A stretch of 64,000 nt of DNA from JADCGM01 sp943370355 (lineage in GTDB: Bacteria > Pseudomonadota > Alphaproteobacteria > Sphingomonadales > Sphingomonadaceae). Of the stretch, positions 16,552-25,098 are shown piece by piece. The position numbers and the translations under genes are program-made. Numbering within the stretch: position 1 is the stretch's first letter; the number at the start of each line of letters is the position of its first letter. The stretch covers positions 1 to 64,000 of the forward strand of contig CALRQP020000015.1 of NCBI GenBank assembly GCA_943370355.1, given 5' to 3'. The notes below the pieces were generated by a model. It saw only the letters and a program-made list of their open reading frames with translations, was not told the DNA's origin and did not search any database.

Positions 16552-18771
16552 ATGGCGCGCACGGCGACGGCAAATTCGACACGATTGCGGCGGCGGCTGA
16601 CAATTGCCGGCCGTCGCTTCGGCGTGCGCTTTGCCGACTGGGGGCCTGGATCAGCGACGGCGACCGGCATTCGCCAGCTGCATGTGCTCATGGCACTCGT
16701 CGCCCCGGCGCTGATGTTCGCGACGATCTGGTTCATGGCGGACCAGCAGAACGCCAACGCGCTGCGCGGCGAGCGTGCCCGGGCCGCAAGCGTCGAACAA
16801 TATATGCTTGACCGTCTGGCTTTGCTTGGAGCGGACAACAGCAATTGGGACGATGCCTATGACCGCGTTGTCCGCAATCTCGACACGCGGTGGATCGACG
16901 GTAGCTGGGGCCCCGATGCTTTCGGCACCATCGATTATCATGACGCCTACGTCGTCGAAGCCAGTGGCCGGACGGTTTATGCTTCGATCCTTGGCAAGCG
17001 GAGCGATGCACAGGCCGCGAGCGCGCTGGGGAATATCCTACCCCAATTGATCGGCGATGCCCGCAAAGCAAATCCGCCCCGCGGTCCCGCCAGTTTCGCT
17101 CGCTATGCAGGCGATCTTGCGATCGTCAATTTGACCCGCATCCGGCCGATCACGACGCCGTCTGATCCGGGTCGCCCTGACCGATTCCTGCTGATCGTCA
17201 AACGTCTTGATGGCCCAACCCTGGCCGAGATCGAGCGCGCTTCCGGGTTTCGCCGTCTACGGGTGACCGAGGCGCGTACGACCGACCCGGCAGCTGTTGC
17301 CATTCGCGATATTTCCGGTCGCTCGATCGGCATGCTGGCTTGGCAGAGCGACGGGCCGGGCTATGACAGCGCGCTTGCGGTCATGCCGGTGGCGGTATTT
17401 GTCTTCGCGTTGCTTGCTTATGCTGGCTTCGTGGGTGCGAGCACGGCGCGCCGCCGGGCGGATGAACTGGTGGTCAGCCAGCGTCACGCGCTGCGGCTCG
17501 CGCACCGCGACATGCTGACCGACATGCCCAACCGCCGCGCCTTCGCCGACTCGCTCGACGCTGCGCTGGCGCGCGGCGAAGGCGTCGCGATGCTTTATAT
17601 GGACCTTGACGGCTTTAAGGAGGTCAACGACGCCTACGGCCATGCCATCGGCGATGTGCTGCTGGTGCAGGCAGGGCGGCGCATTGCTGCCGAGGGCGGC
17701 AGCGACATTCAGATCGCCCGGTTTGGTGGCGATGAGTTCGCGGTCATGCTGACGGGACTCGACCTGCAGGAGCGGGCAAGGCGGCTGGCGCAGGTACTCG
17801 TCGAAGGCTTTGTTCCGCCGATCGAGGCGGCGGGCCATCATGTCTATGTCGGCGCAAGCATTGGCGTTGCGCTCAGCGGCAATCCGGCGATTGCTGGTTC
17901 GGAGCTGATTCGCCGCGCCGATGTGGCCATGTACGCCGCCAAGGCTGCGGGGAAGCGGCGCTGGAAGCTGTATGACGAGGGCATGGACCGCGGCCGGGTC
18001 GTCCGACGCCAACTGGCCGAGGAGCTTCGCCAGGCGCTCGCCAGCGGTGCCGTGCTCGTCAGCTATCAACCGGTGGTCGAGGCCGTGACGCGCCGTATTG
18101 TCGGTGCGGAAGCCCTGGCGCGTTGGTCGAGTCCGACGCTCGGCATCATCGACCCGGTGCTGTTTATTTCGGTCGCCGAAGAGAGCGGACTGATCTCGGA
18201 ACTGACGCGGCAAGTGCTGCGCCAAGCATGCCGTGCTGCCGTCAACTGGGACATCACGGTCTCTGTGAACCTCTCCGCCGCCGAGGTCTGGGATCTCGCC
18301 TTTGCCGACGAATTGCTGCGCATCCTCGGCGAAACCGGGCTTCCGGCGAGTCGCCTCGAACTTGAGATCACCGAATCCTATCTCGTCCGCGAGCCTGCAT
18401 CGGCTGCCGACACGCTGTCGATGTTGCGCTCACTCGGAGTCCGCGTCGTGCTCGACGACTTCGGTATGGGCTTCGCAAGCCTTGGCCAACTCAAGCGCCT
18501 GCCGCTCGACAGGATCAAGCTGACGCACGAATTCCTTGCCGAGATCGCGACGGGCGGCAACGCGAGCGAAGTGGCCACCGCAATCGTCGCGCTTGCGCGT
18601 GCGCTGGATCTGCCCGTGACCGCCGAGGGGGTTGAGACCGAAGCACAGGCTGAATTGTTACGTACTGCCGGCTGCACCCATCTGCAGGGCTGGTTGTTCG
18701 GCAAGCCGATGGGGGCCGCCACGCTGACTCGCCGCCTACGCAGCGAGCGTGTCGAAGCGGTCACTGGCTAA
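16552..18771 (+). CDS. Membrane CHASE4-GGDEF-EAL cyclic-di-GMP enzyme
   Basis: 739-residue signalling protein. After a basic N-terminus, a first membrane helix (LMALVAPALMFATIWFM, about 45-62) leads into a periplasmic CHASE4-like sensor (GADNSNWDDAYDRV). A second helix lies near residues 280-300. The GGDEF domain has an intact active site (RFGGDEF, ~391-395) but no RxxD inhibitory site just upstream. The EAL domain keeps EALARW (~520), VNLSA, LEITES, LDDFGMG and EGVETEAQ. The usual KID near DDFG reads KLT (LDRIKLTHEF). Both activities are plausible, with phosphodiesterase output uncertain. The stop shares CTAA with ftsK. Confidence 0.93.
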   Translation: MARTATANSTRLRRRLTIAGRRFGVRFADWGPGSATATGIRQLHVLMALVAPALMFATIWFMADQQNANALRGERARAASVEQYMLDRLALLGADNSNWDDAYDRVVRNLDTRWIDGSWGPDAFGTIDYHDAYVVEASGRTVYASILGKRSDAQAASALGNILPQLIGDARKANPPRGPASFARYAGDLAIVNLTRIRPITTPSDPGRPDRFLLIVKRLDGPTLAEIERASGFRRLRVTEARTTDPAAVAIRDISGRSIGMLAWQSDGPGYDSALAVMPVAVFVFALLAYAGFVGASTARRRADELVVSQRHALRLAHRDMLTDMPNRRAFADSLDAALARGEGVAMLYMDLDGFKEVNDAYGHAIGDVLLVQAGRRIAAEGGSDIQIARFGGDEFAVMLTGLDLQERARRLAQVLVEGFVPPIEAAGHHVYVGASIGVALSGNPAIAGSELIRRADVAMYAAKAAGKRRWKLYDEGMDRGRVVRRQLAEELRQALASGAVLVSYQPVVEAVTRRIVGAEALARWSSPTLGIIDPVLFISVAEESGLISELTRQVLRQACRAAVNWDITVSVNLSAAEVWDLAFADELLRILGETGLPASRLELEITESYLVREPASAADTLSMLRSLGVRVVLDDFGMGFASLGQLKRLPLDRIKLTHEFLAEIATGGNASEVATAIVALARALDLPVTAEGVETEAQAELLRTAGCTHLQGWLFGKPMGAATLTRRLRSERVEAVTG

Positions 18772-21068
18772 AGCGGCCGCCCACTCTCGTCGATCAGCAC
18801 CTCGCGCCGGCCCACATGGTCGGCGAGCCCGACATAGCCATCCTTCTCCATACGCTCGATGAGCCGCGCGGCATTGTTATAGCCGACGCGCAATTGCCGC
18901 TGCAGGTAGGAGGTCGAGGCTTTGCGGCTCTCGGCGACGATCTGTACCGCGCGCCGATAGGTGTCGGCTTCTTCGTCGCCACCATCCATTTCAAAGCCGA
19001 GCTGATCGGCATCGGCCGGTTCCTCGGTGACCGCCGACACATAGTCGGGCTGGCCCTGATCCTTCCAATGATTGGCGACAGCCTCGACCTCTTCGTCGCT
19101 GACGAAGGGCCCGTGCACGCGTGCGATCTGTTTGCCGCCTGACATGTAGAGCATGTCGCCCTTGCCGAGCAGCTGTTCGGCGCCCTGCTCGCCGAGAATG
19201 GTGCGCGAATCGATCTTCGAGGTGACCTGAAAACTGATCCGCGTCGGCAGATTGGCCTTGATCACGCCGGTGATGACGTCGACCGAGGGACGCTGCGTCG
19301 CCATGATCAGGTGGATGCCGGCTGCACGCGCCTTCTGGGCGAGCCGCTGGATCAGGAATTCGACCTCCTTGCCCGCCGTCATCATGAGGTCGGCGAGCTC
19401 GTCGACGACGACGACGACGAGCGGCAACGGCTCGAACTCTAGTGTTTCGGTCTCGTAGATCGGCTGCCCCGTCTCGGGATCGTAGCCGGTGTGCACGCGC
19501 CGCGTGAACGGCTGATTCTTCGCCTTGGCCTCGCGGACCTTCTGGTTGAACCCGGCCAGCGAGCGGACGTTGATGCCCGCCATCATGCGGTAGCGGTCCT
19601 CCATCTGTTCGACGGCCCATTTGAGCGCGCGGATCGCCTTCTGCGGCTCGGTCACCACGGGCGACAGCAGATGCGGGATGCCGTCATAGACCGACAGTTC
19701 GAGCATTTTCGGGTCGATCATGATCAGCCGGCATTGCTCGGGCGTCAGCCGGTACAGCAGCGACAGGATCATGCAGTTGAGACCGACCGACTTGCCCGAA
19801 CCCGTCGTGCCGGCGATCAGCAGATGCGGCATTGGCGCGAGATCGACGATGACCGGATCGCCGGCGATATTCTTGCCGAGCACGAGCGGCAGCGCCGCCG
19901 ACTGGTCTTCGAACGCTGCTGACGACAGCATCTCGGTCAGCACCACCATCTCGCGGCGCATATTCGGCAGTTCGATGCCGATGACATTGCGTCCCGGCAC
20001 CACCGCGACGCGCGCTGACAGGGCCGACATCGACCGAGCGATATCGTCGGCGAGCCCGATGACCCGGCTCGCCTTGATGCCTGCGGCTGGCTCGAGCTCG
20101 TACATCGTCACGACGGGGCCAGGCCGGACCTCCACGATCTCGCCGCGCACGCCGAAATCCTCGAGCACGCTTTCGAGCAATCGCGCATTTTGTTCGAGGC
20201 TGGCCGCGTCGATTTTCGGTCCGGTCGGTTTCGGGATCGGCTGAAGCAGCGACAGCGGCGGCAATTTATAGGCGTCGCCGAGATCGAGCGAGGTTTGCCG
20301 CTCGCGCGCGACCCGCTTCGAGGGCGGGGCCGCCGCAGCGCGGCCAAGAATGCGGGCACGCGGTGCGGCTGCGACTTCCGGTGCATCCTCCTCGATCACG
20401 CGTGCAGGGCGTTCAGGCCGTGCGGGCCGCACCTCGGGCTCATCCTCCAGCTCAGCGTCGTCGGTCCGGCCGAACAGCCGCAACCAATCGTCGCGATCAA
20501 CTCCCAGACCCCAAACGAGCAAGGTGGCAGCGACAAGCCCCGTCAGAACCGACACTGTCCCGGCCAGATATGCTAGCGGCACCGACATCGGGAGACGCGA
20601 CAGGGCCTCCGCCAGCGCTTCCCCGCCCAGCAGTCCGGTCACGCCGCCCGCGCCTACGGGCATCAACCAAGTGGCGTCCGCTGCAAGGCCGAGCGCGAGC
20701 GACAGCAGGATCGTTCCAGCCAACGTGGCGAGCGCATAGCGCGGCCATGACGTCAGAGGCTGACCCCGTATGATCCGTGCGCCGACCGCCAAGATCGGCG
20801 GCAATAGTGCCGCGCTGGCAAAGCCCAGTGTTTGCAGCACGAGATCAGCGAACCACGCCCCCGGTCCACCGAGAATGTTCGACGGTGCACGCGCGGTCGC
20901 GCTGTTCAGCGACGGGTCGGCGGGGTCATAGCTTAGCAGCGCCAGCAGCAGGCCGAGCCCCAGCAGAACAACCAACGCGCCGCCGCCGATTTGGCCAGTC
21001 CGGCGCAACCAAGCCACCCATGCCGGCGGCAACAGCGATCGCTGCCGTTTCGTCCCGTCTCGCGCCAT
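18768..21068 (-). CDS. ftsK: DNA translocase FtsK
   Basis: Septal DNA pump that clears the chromosome terminus and aids XerCD recombination. I start at 21068 (MARDGTKRQ, 766 residues); an in-frame ATG at 21101 is possible but neither has a strong ribosome binding site. The N-terminus has four to five membrane helices. A short Arg/Pro-rich linker and the motor follow, with Walker A GTTGSGKS near residue 420 and Walker B-like VVVVDELADLMM. The winged-helix gamma domain (SYLQRQLRVGYNNAARLIE) is at the C-terminus. A structured RNA candidate lies upstream. Confidence 0.97.
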   Translation of the reverse strand: MARDGTKRQRSLLPPAWVAWLRRTGQIGGGALVVLLGLGLLLALLSYDPADPSLNSATARAPSNILGGPGAWFADLVLQTLGFASAALLPPILAVGARIIRGQPLTSWPRYALATLAGTILLSLALGLAADATWLMPVGAGGVTGLLGGEALAEALSRLPMSVPLAYLAGTVSVLTGLVAATLLVWGLGVDRDDWLRLFGRTDDAELEDEPEVRPARPERPARVIEEDAPEVAAAPRARILGRAAAAPPSKRVARERQTSLDLGDAYKLPPLSLLQPIPKPTGPKIDAASLEQNARLLESVLEDFGVRGEIVEVRPGPVVTMYELEPAAGIKASRVIGLADDIARSMSALSARVAVVPGRNVIGIELPNMRREMVVLTEMLSSAAFEDQSAALPLVLGKNIAGDPVIVDLAPMPHLLIAGTTGSGKSVGLNCMILSLLYRLTPEQCRLIMIDPKMLELSVYDGIPHLLSPVVTEPQKAIRALKWAVEQMEDRYRMMAGINVRSLAGFNQKVREAKAKNQPFTRRVHTGYDPETGQPIYETETLEFEPLPLVVVVVDELADLMMTAGKEVEFLIQRLAQKARAAGIHLIMATQRPSVDVITGVIKANLPTRISFQVTSKIDSRTILGEQGAEQLLGKGDMLYMSGGKQIARVHGPFVSDEEVEAVANHWKDQGQPDYVSAVTEEPADADQLGFEMDGGDEEADTYRRAVQIVAESRKASTSYLQRQLRVGYNNAARLIERMEKDGYVGLADHVGRREVLIDESGRPL

Positions 21069-21135
21069 CGAACACGCCCCCGTCACTCGTGCCACCACCA
21101 TGGTGGGCGCGGCGGCGGACGGTCAAGCGGCAGAT

Positions 21136-21167
21136 AAAAAAGCGGCCGGAGGTGTTGCCTCCGGCCG
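21136..21167 (-). terminator. Strong intrinsic terminator upstream of ftsK
   Basis: Arms CGGCCGGAGG (21143-21152) and CCTCCGGCCG (21158-21167) form a perfect 10-bp stem with a 5-nt loop. On the minus strand this is followed by C and six T (plus-strand A-run 21136-21141). It is the best-formed Rho-independent terminator in the window, yet no annotated minus-strand gene ends here. Confidence 0.8.
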
Positions 21168-21220
21168 ACAGGTATGGACCGATGGTCCCGAGCGAGCACA
21201 GGAGCCCTGAGGCACCCGAA
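21136..21220 (-). ncRNA. Candidate small RNA or structured ftsK leader ending in an intrinsic terminator
   Basis: The 302-bp gap between ftsK (minus) and the monooxygenase gene (plus) holds a minus-strand unit. A promoter-like pair TTGCCG (21250-21255) and TGAATA (21227-21232), 17 bp apart, predicts a start near 21220. The ~85-nt product contains small hairpins (CAGG-GCT-CCTG; GGACC-ATC-GGTCC). It ends in a perfect 10-bp stem followed by six T. No ORF or obvious known family was recognised. The terminator lies 67 bp before ftsK, so a stand-alone sRNA or a transcription-attenuating leader are both possible. Confidence 0.5.
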
Positions 21221-21334
21221 ACCTTCTATTCAGGAAGCGTGCCAAGTCGCGGCAAGCGCAAAAATTGCCGAGAGCTGCTGAATTCCGCCCAAAAATTACA
21301 CAGCATGTTGTTGCAGCCTAAAAAAGCGGCGCAC

Positions 21335-21363
21335 TTGGGTCAGAGCTCGTGCGGGGCTATAGC
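21335..21363 (+). promoter_or_regulatory. Promoter for the UbiH-type gene, probably giving a leaderless mRNA
   Basis: TTGGGT (21335-21340) and TATAGC (21358-21363) are separated by 17 bp. The expected transcription start, 6-8 bp after the -10 box, coincides with the ATG at 21371, and no Shine-Dalgarno sequence precedes that ATG. Confidence 0.4.
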
Positions 21364-21370
21364 GGCTTGC

Positions 21371-22591
21371 ATGGACAGCGTAGACGCCATCATCATCGGC
21401 GGCGGCATGGTCGGCATGACGCTGGCCTTGGCGCTAGACGTACACGGCCTCCGAACCCACGTCGTCGATACCGCCGACCTCAATGCAACGCTCGCGCCGA
21501 CATTCGACGGCCGGGCTTCCGCAATTGCCAGCGCTTCGGCGCGTATGCTCGGGGCGATCGGGCTTGGCGACATGCTGGGCGAAGGCTGTGCGATCGGCGA
21601 GATCCGCGTGACCGATGGACTGTCGCCGCTCCATCTGCATTTCGACAGCGCGGACAGCAACGGCGGCCCGCTCGGTTATATGTTTGAAAACCGGCGGCTG
21701 CGCGCTGCAATGATCGGCAAGGCGCGCGCCAGCGCGAATATTGCGATTCATGCACCTGCCCGCGTCGCTAACATCGTGCGCGGAGACGCCGGCGTCACCG
21801 TCACGCTCGAATCGGGCCGCGTCCTCACCGCGCCGCTGGTTGTCGCAGCAGACGGTCGGCGGTCGAAGGTCCGCGATGACGCCGGTATCCGCATCGCGAC
21901 CTGGCAATATAGCCAGACGGCCATCGTCACGACGATCGCGCATGCCGAGCCGCATGACAGCGTTGCGTTCGAGCTTTTCTATCCGACCGGTCCGTTCGCA
22001 ATCCTGCCGATGCTCGATGACAGCGAAGGGCGGCACCGGTCGGCGATCGTCTGGACAGTCGAGGCGCGCGATGCGGCGGCGACTGTCGCGCTGCCCCCGC
22101 GGGCACTCGCCGCCGAAATCGAAGCGCGCATGGGCGGTTTCCTCGGCAAGATCGACATGATCGCGCAAGCCGCGTCCTACCCGTTGGGCTTCCATCATGC
22201 CGAGCGCTATGTGGACCAGCGGCTGGCCCTTGTCGGCGATGCTGGGCACGGCATCCACCCGATTGCCGGTCAGGGTCTGAATATGGGGCTGCGCGATGTC
22301 GCCGCACTCACTGAAGTGTTGGTCGATGGTGCCCGCGTCGGTCTCGATCTCGGTGATCCGCAATTGCTCGAGCGCTACCAAAGCTGGCGACGGCTCGACA
22401 ATGCGATGGTCTCCGGGGTGACGGATATCCTCAACCGCTTGTTCGCCCTTCCGGGCCGTCCGATGGCGGCGCTGCGCCGGTTCGGCCTCGCCGCCGTCGA
22501 GCGCATCCCGCCGCTCAAGCGCGGCTTCATGGCTGAAGCGCGGGGCGAAACCGGCGACCGGCCGAAATTGTTACTCGGCGAGCTGGTTTAG
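21371..22591 (+). CDS. FAD-dependent UbiH/UbiF/Coq6-family monooxygenase
   Basis: The ATG at 21371 gives 406 residues, the family's usual size. The FAD-binding GGGMVGM motif is at residues 10-16, followed by the second FAD motif in the LVGDAGHGIHPIAGQGLNMGLRD stretch, diagnostic of ubiquinone-ring hydroxylases. PLVVAADGRRSKVRDD carries the DG motif. It probably hydroxylates a ubiquinone precursor; which ring position cannot be told. The frame is open far upstream, but that part runs through intergenic sequence and ftsK. The stop shares TTAG with the convergent msrC-like gene. Confidence 0.92.
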   Translation: MDSVDAIIIGGGMVGMTLALALDVHGLRTHVVDTADLNATLAPTFDGRASAIASASARMLGAIGLGDMLGEGCAIGEIRVTDGLSPLHLHFDSADSNGGPLGYMFENRRLRAAMIGKARASANIAIHAPARVANIVRGDAGVTVTLESGRVLTAPLVVAADGRRSKVRDDAGIRIATWQYSQTAIVTTIAHAEPHDSVAFELFYPTGPFAILPMLDDSEGRHRSAIVWTVEARDAAATVALPPRALAAEIEARMGGFLGKIDMIAQAASYPLGFHHAERYVDQRLALVGDAGHGIHPIAGQGLNMGLRDVAALTEVLVDGARVGLDLGDPQLLERYQSWRRLDNAMVSGVTDILNRLFALPGRPMAALRRFGLAAVERIPPLKRGFMAEARGETGDRPKLLLGELV

Positions 22592-23076
22592 AAGGCAACG
22601 TTCGCCGCGAGAGTTGCGACCAACCGCTCGCATCCCGACGCATCGTTAGAATCGAAGCGTGCCAGCAGTGGGGAGTCGAGATCGAGCACGCCCACAGCCT
22701 GCCCATCCACAATAATTGGTACGACCAACTCCGACCGGGATGCGCTGTCACACGGGATATGGCCTGGAAACGCCTCGACATCCGGTACGAGCTGGGTGCG
22801 GGCCTGGGCAACGGCAGTCCCGCAGACGCCGCGGCCCACCGCAATGCGCACGCAGGCCGGGCGGCCCTGGAACGGGCCGACCACCAGTTCGCTGCCTCGC
22901 ATCAAATAAAAACCCGCCCAATTGAGATCGGGCAGGCTGTGGAAGATCAGTGAGGCAGCGTTGGCGAGATTGGCGATCAAGTCGCCCTCTCCCGCAATCA
23001 ATCCGCGCAATTGACCATCGAGTTCGGCATAAAAATCGGGCTTGGAAAGCCCGGACAGATCGGCAGCTTCAAACAT
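22588..23076 (-). CDS. msrC: Free methionine-(R)-sulfoxide reductase (GAF fold)
   Basis: 162-residue GAF-domain enzyme that repairs free methionine-R-sulfoxide. Three cysteines, Cys75 (PACVRI), Cys85 (GRGVCGTA) and Cys109 (GHIPCD), have the same 10- and 24-residue spacing as the catalytic cysteines of E. coli fRMsr (84, 94, 118). SRSELVVPI and GVLDLDSP complete the family signature. The start ATG fits the family N-terminus. It shares its stop with the UbiH-type gene. A hairpin separates it from the GlsB-like gene downstream of its start. Confidence 0.94.
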   Translation of the reverse strand: MFEAADLSGLSKPDFYAELDGQLRGLIAGEGDLIANLANAASLIFHSLPDLNWAGFYLMRGSELVVGPFQGRPACVRIAVGRGVCGTAVAQARTQLVPDVEAFPGHIPCDSASRSELVVPIIVDGQAVGVLDLDSPLLARFDSNDASGCERLVATLAANVAF

Positions 23077-23100
23077 GAGCTGCCTTTAAACACAACGGTG

Positions 23101-23128
23101 CGGCGCGCCAACCAAGGTCGGCGCGCCG
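23101..23128 (-). terminator. Hairpin between GlsB-like gene promoter side and msrC
   Basis: Arms CGGCGCGCC (23101-23109) and GGCGCGCCG (23120-23128) form a perfect 9-bp stem with a 10-nt loop. It sits 8 bp past the stop of the minus-strand GlsB-like gene and 24 bp before msrC. On the minus strand it is followed by CACCGTTGTGTTT, so it may terminate the GlsB-like transcript. Confidence 0.5.
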
Positions 23129-23136
23129 ACGTTGAC

Positions 23137-23397
23137 TTAGCGGACTGACCCGCGGCGGACGAGGTTGACGATCGCCAGCAGGATGACAGCACCCAGCAGC
23201 GAGTAGAGGAACGACATCAAGTTGAGCGGTGCATTGATGATCGAAGCGCCGCCGCCGAGCAGAAAGCCTGCAATGACCGCGCCGACAATGCCGACGACGA
23301 TGTTGAGCAGGACGCCCTGCTGACCGTCGGTGCGCATGATCATGCTGGCGAGCCAGCCGCAGATACCGCCGACGACGAGAAGAATGATGAGACCCAT
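23137..23397 (-). CDS. GlsB/YeaQ/YmgE-family membrane protein
   Basis: 86-residue protein made almost entirely of three hydrophobic helices (LIILLVVGGICGWLASMI; NIVVGIVGAVIAGFLLGGG; FLYSLLGAVILLAIVNLV) with glycine-rich packing, matching the YeaQ/YmgE transglycosylase-associated, stress-linked family. The start at 23397 is preceded by AGGGAG at ideal spacing. The in-frame upstream extension lacks a ribosome binding site. Function in the family is not known in detail. It is divergent from the DNA ligase gene across 117 bp. Confidence 0.92.
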   Translation of the reverse strand: MGLIILLVVGGICGWLASMIMRTDGQQGVLLNIVVGIVGAVIAGFLLGGGASIINAPLNLMSFLYSLLGAVILLAIVNLVRRGSVR

Positions 23398-23514
23398 GAA
23401 CGTGCTCCCTGTTTGGTTGAACGGTGCCACTACGCACCGTAGGTCGGAACGGTTCCGACCCATTGTGCAGGCCTTGCGGTGGAACGAGGGGCGCGCTTCA
23501 ATCGTCGCGCGATC

Positions 23515-25095
23515 ATGCATGCCTTTGCCGCCCTGCTCGACCGGCTGGTCTACACGCGCTCGCGCAACGCGAAGCTGGCGCTGATCGCCGCCTATTTGCG
23601 CCGCACGCCGGACCCAGATCGCGGGCTCGCAATGGCAGCGCTGACCGGCGCGCTCGATCTCCCCGGCGTCAAGGCGGCGGCGATCCGCGCGCTGGTCGAG
23701 GAACGCGTCGATCCCGTGCTGTTTGCGATGTCGCGTGACTATGTCGGCGATCTTGCCGAAACCGTTTCGCTGCTATGGGTGAAGCCGCTCGGCCTCGACG
23801 ATGCCGATTTTGAGGACATCCGGCTGTCCGAGGTCGTCGCGCGCCTCACCGCTGCCTCGCGCACCGAAGCGCCACGTGTGCTGGCCGACTTGCTCGACCG
23901 AATGGATTCATCTGGCCGGTACGCACTGATCAAACTCGCGACGGGCGCGTTGCGGATCGGCGTATCGGCGCGGCTCGCCAAGACCGCGCTTGCCCAGGCC
24001 TTCGATCTCGACGTCGATCATGTCGAGGAGGTGTGGCATGGCATCGACCCGCCCTATGCGGCGCTGTTCGATTGGGCCGAAGGCCGCAGCGAGCGCCCGA
24101 CCCATGATAGCGTGCCGGTGTTTCGCCCGTTCATGCTCGCGCATCCGCTGGAGACCGAGGACATCGATCTCGCCGCCTATGCCGCTGAATGGAAATGGGA
24201 CGGCATCCGCGTCCAGCTGGTGCACGTCGCGGGGGAAACGCGCCTGTACAGCCGTGCCGGCGACGACATCACCCGCAGCTTTCCGGACGTTGCCACAGAC
24301 TTCGCCATTCCCGGCGTGCTCGACGGCGAATTGCTGGTACGCGGTACGGCACAGGCGGGCGAGGCCGGCTCGTTCAACGCGCTGCAGCAACGCCTCGGGC
24401 GCAAGGTTGTGAGCGCGAAGACCCTGGCGGACTTTCCGGCCTTCGTGCGCCTCTACGATATCCTTCTCGATGGTCCAGAGGATTTGCGCGAGCTGCCGTG
24501 GCAGGACCGCCGCACCCGCCTTGAGGCGTTTGTCCCACAATTGCCGCGCGACCGCTTCGACATATCGCAGCTCATCGAGGGCAAGAGTTTCGAAGACCTC
24601 ATGGAGCTACGCGCCGGCAGCCGCGACGCCGCGATCGAAGGCCTGATGCTCAAGCGCCGCGACTCGCCCTATGTCGCGGGCCGCCGCACCGGGCTTTGGT
24701 ATAAATGGAAGCGTGATCCGCTCACCGCCGACTGCGTGATGATGTATGCGCAGCGCGGGCACGGCAAACGGTCGAGTTTCTATTCCGACTATACGTTCGG
24801 CTGCTGGACCGATGACGGCGAACTGCTCCCGGTCGGCAAGGCCTATTCGGGATTCACCGATGCCGAGCTGGCCATGCTCGACCGTTTCGTGCGCAACCAC
24901 ACCTTGAACCGCTTCGGCCCGGTGCGCGAGGTCGAGAAGACACTTGTCCTCGAAGTCGCCTTCGATTCCATCCACGATTCGAAGCGCCACAAATCCGGCC
25001 TCGCGATGCGCTTCCCGCGCATCGCCCGCATTCGCACCGACAAGCCTGCCGCAGAAGCCGACACGATCGCCGGCCTGCGGAAGCTGGTGACCTGA
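23515..25095 (+). CDS. ATP-dependent DNA ligase of the ligase-associated (Lhr-core/PdeM/exonuclease) repair set
   Basis: The ATG at 23515 gives 526 residues. The adenylated lysine is Lys227 in EWKWDGIR (KxDG motif), followed by RAGDDITRSFPD, DGELLVRG, EGLMLKRRDSPY and KWKRDP, i.e. nucleotidyltransferase motifs III-V. An OB-fold follows, plus an N-terminal helical DNA-binding domain (AFAALLDRL...). Length and architecture match the bacterial ligases that usually travel with an MBL exonuclease, an Lhr-type helicase and PdeM. Those partners are all present but 10-18 kb away. It ends 3 bp before the convergent M16 gene. Confidence 0.93.
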   Translation: MHAFAALLDRLVYTRSRNAKLALIAAYLRRTPDPDRGLAMAALTGALDLPGVKAAAIRALVEERVDPVLFAMSRDYVGDLAETVSLLWVKPLGLDDADFEDIRLSEVVARLTAASRTEAPRVLADLLDRMDSSGRYALIKLATGALRIGVSARLAKTALAQAFDLDVDHVEEVWHGIDPPYAALFDWAEGRSERPTHDSVPVFRPFMLAHPLETEDIDLAAYAAEWKWDGIRVQLVHVAGETRLYSRAGDDITRSFPDVATDFAIPGVLDGELLVRGTAQAGEAGSFNALQQRLGRKVVSAKTLADFPAFVRLYDILLDGPEDLRELPWQDRRTRLEAFVPQLPRDRFDISQLIEGKSFEDLMELRAGSRDAAIEGLMLKRRDSPYVAGRRTGLWYKWKRDPLTADCVMMYAQRGHGKRSSFYSDYTFGCWTDDGELLPVGKAYSGFTDAELAMLDRFVRNHTLNRFGPVREVEKTLVLEVAFDSIHDSKRHKSGLAMRFPRIARIRTDKPAAEADTIAGLRKLVT

Positions 25096-25098
25096 CGA

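Noticed and set aside
21371..22591. Extension of the UbiH-type gene 198 codons upstream into ftsK
   Set aside because: Upstream sequence is intergenic or antisense and shows no conserved protein; the FAD motif begins ten residues after the ATG at 21371.
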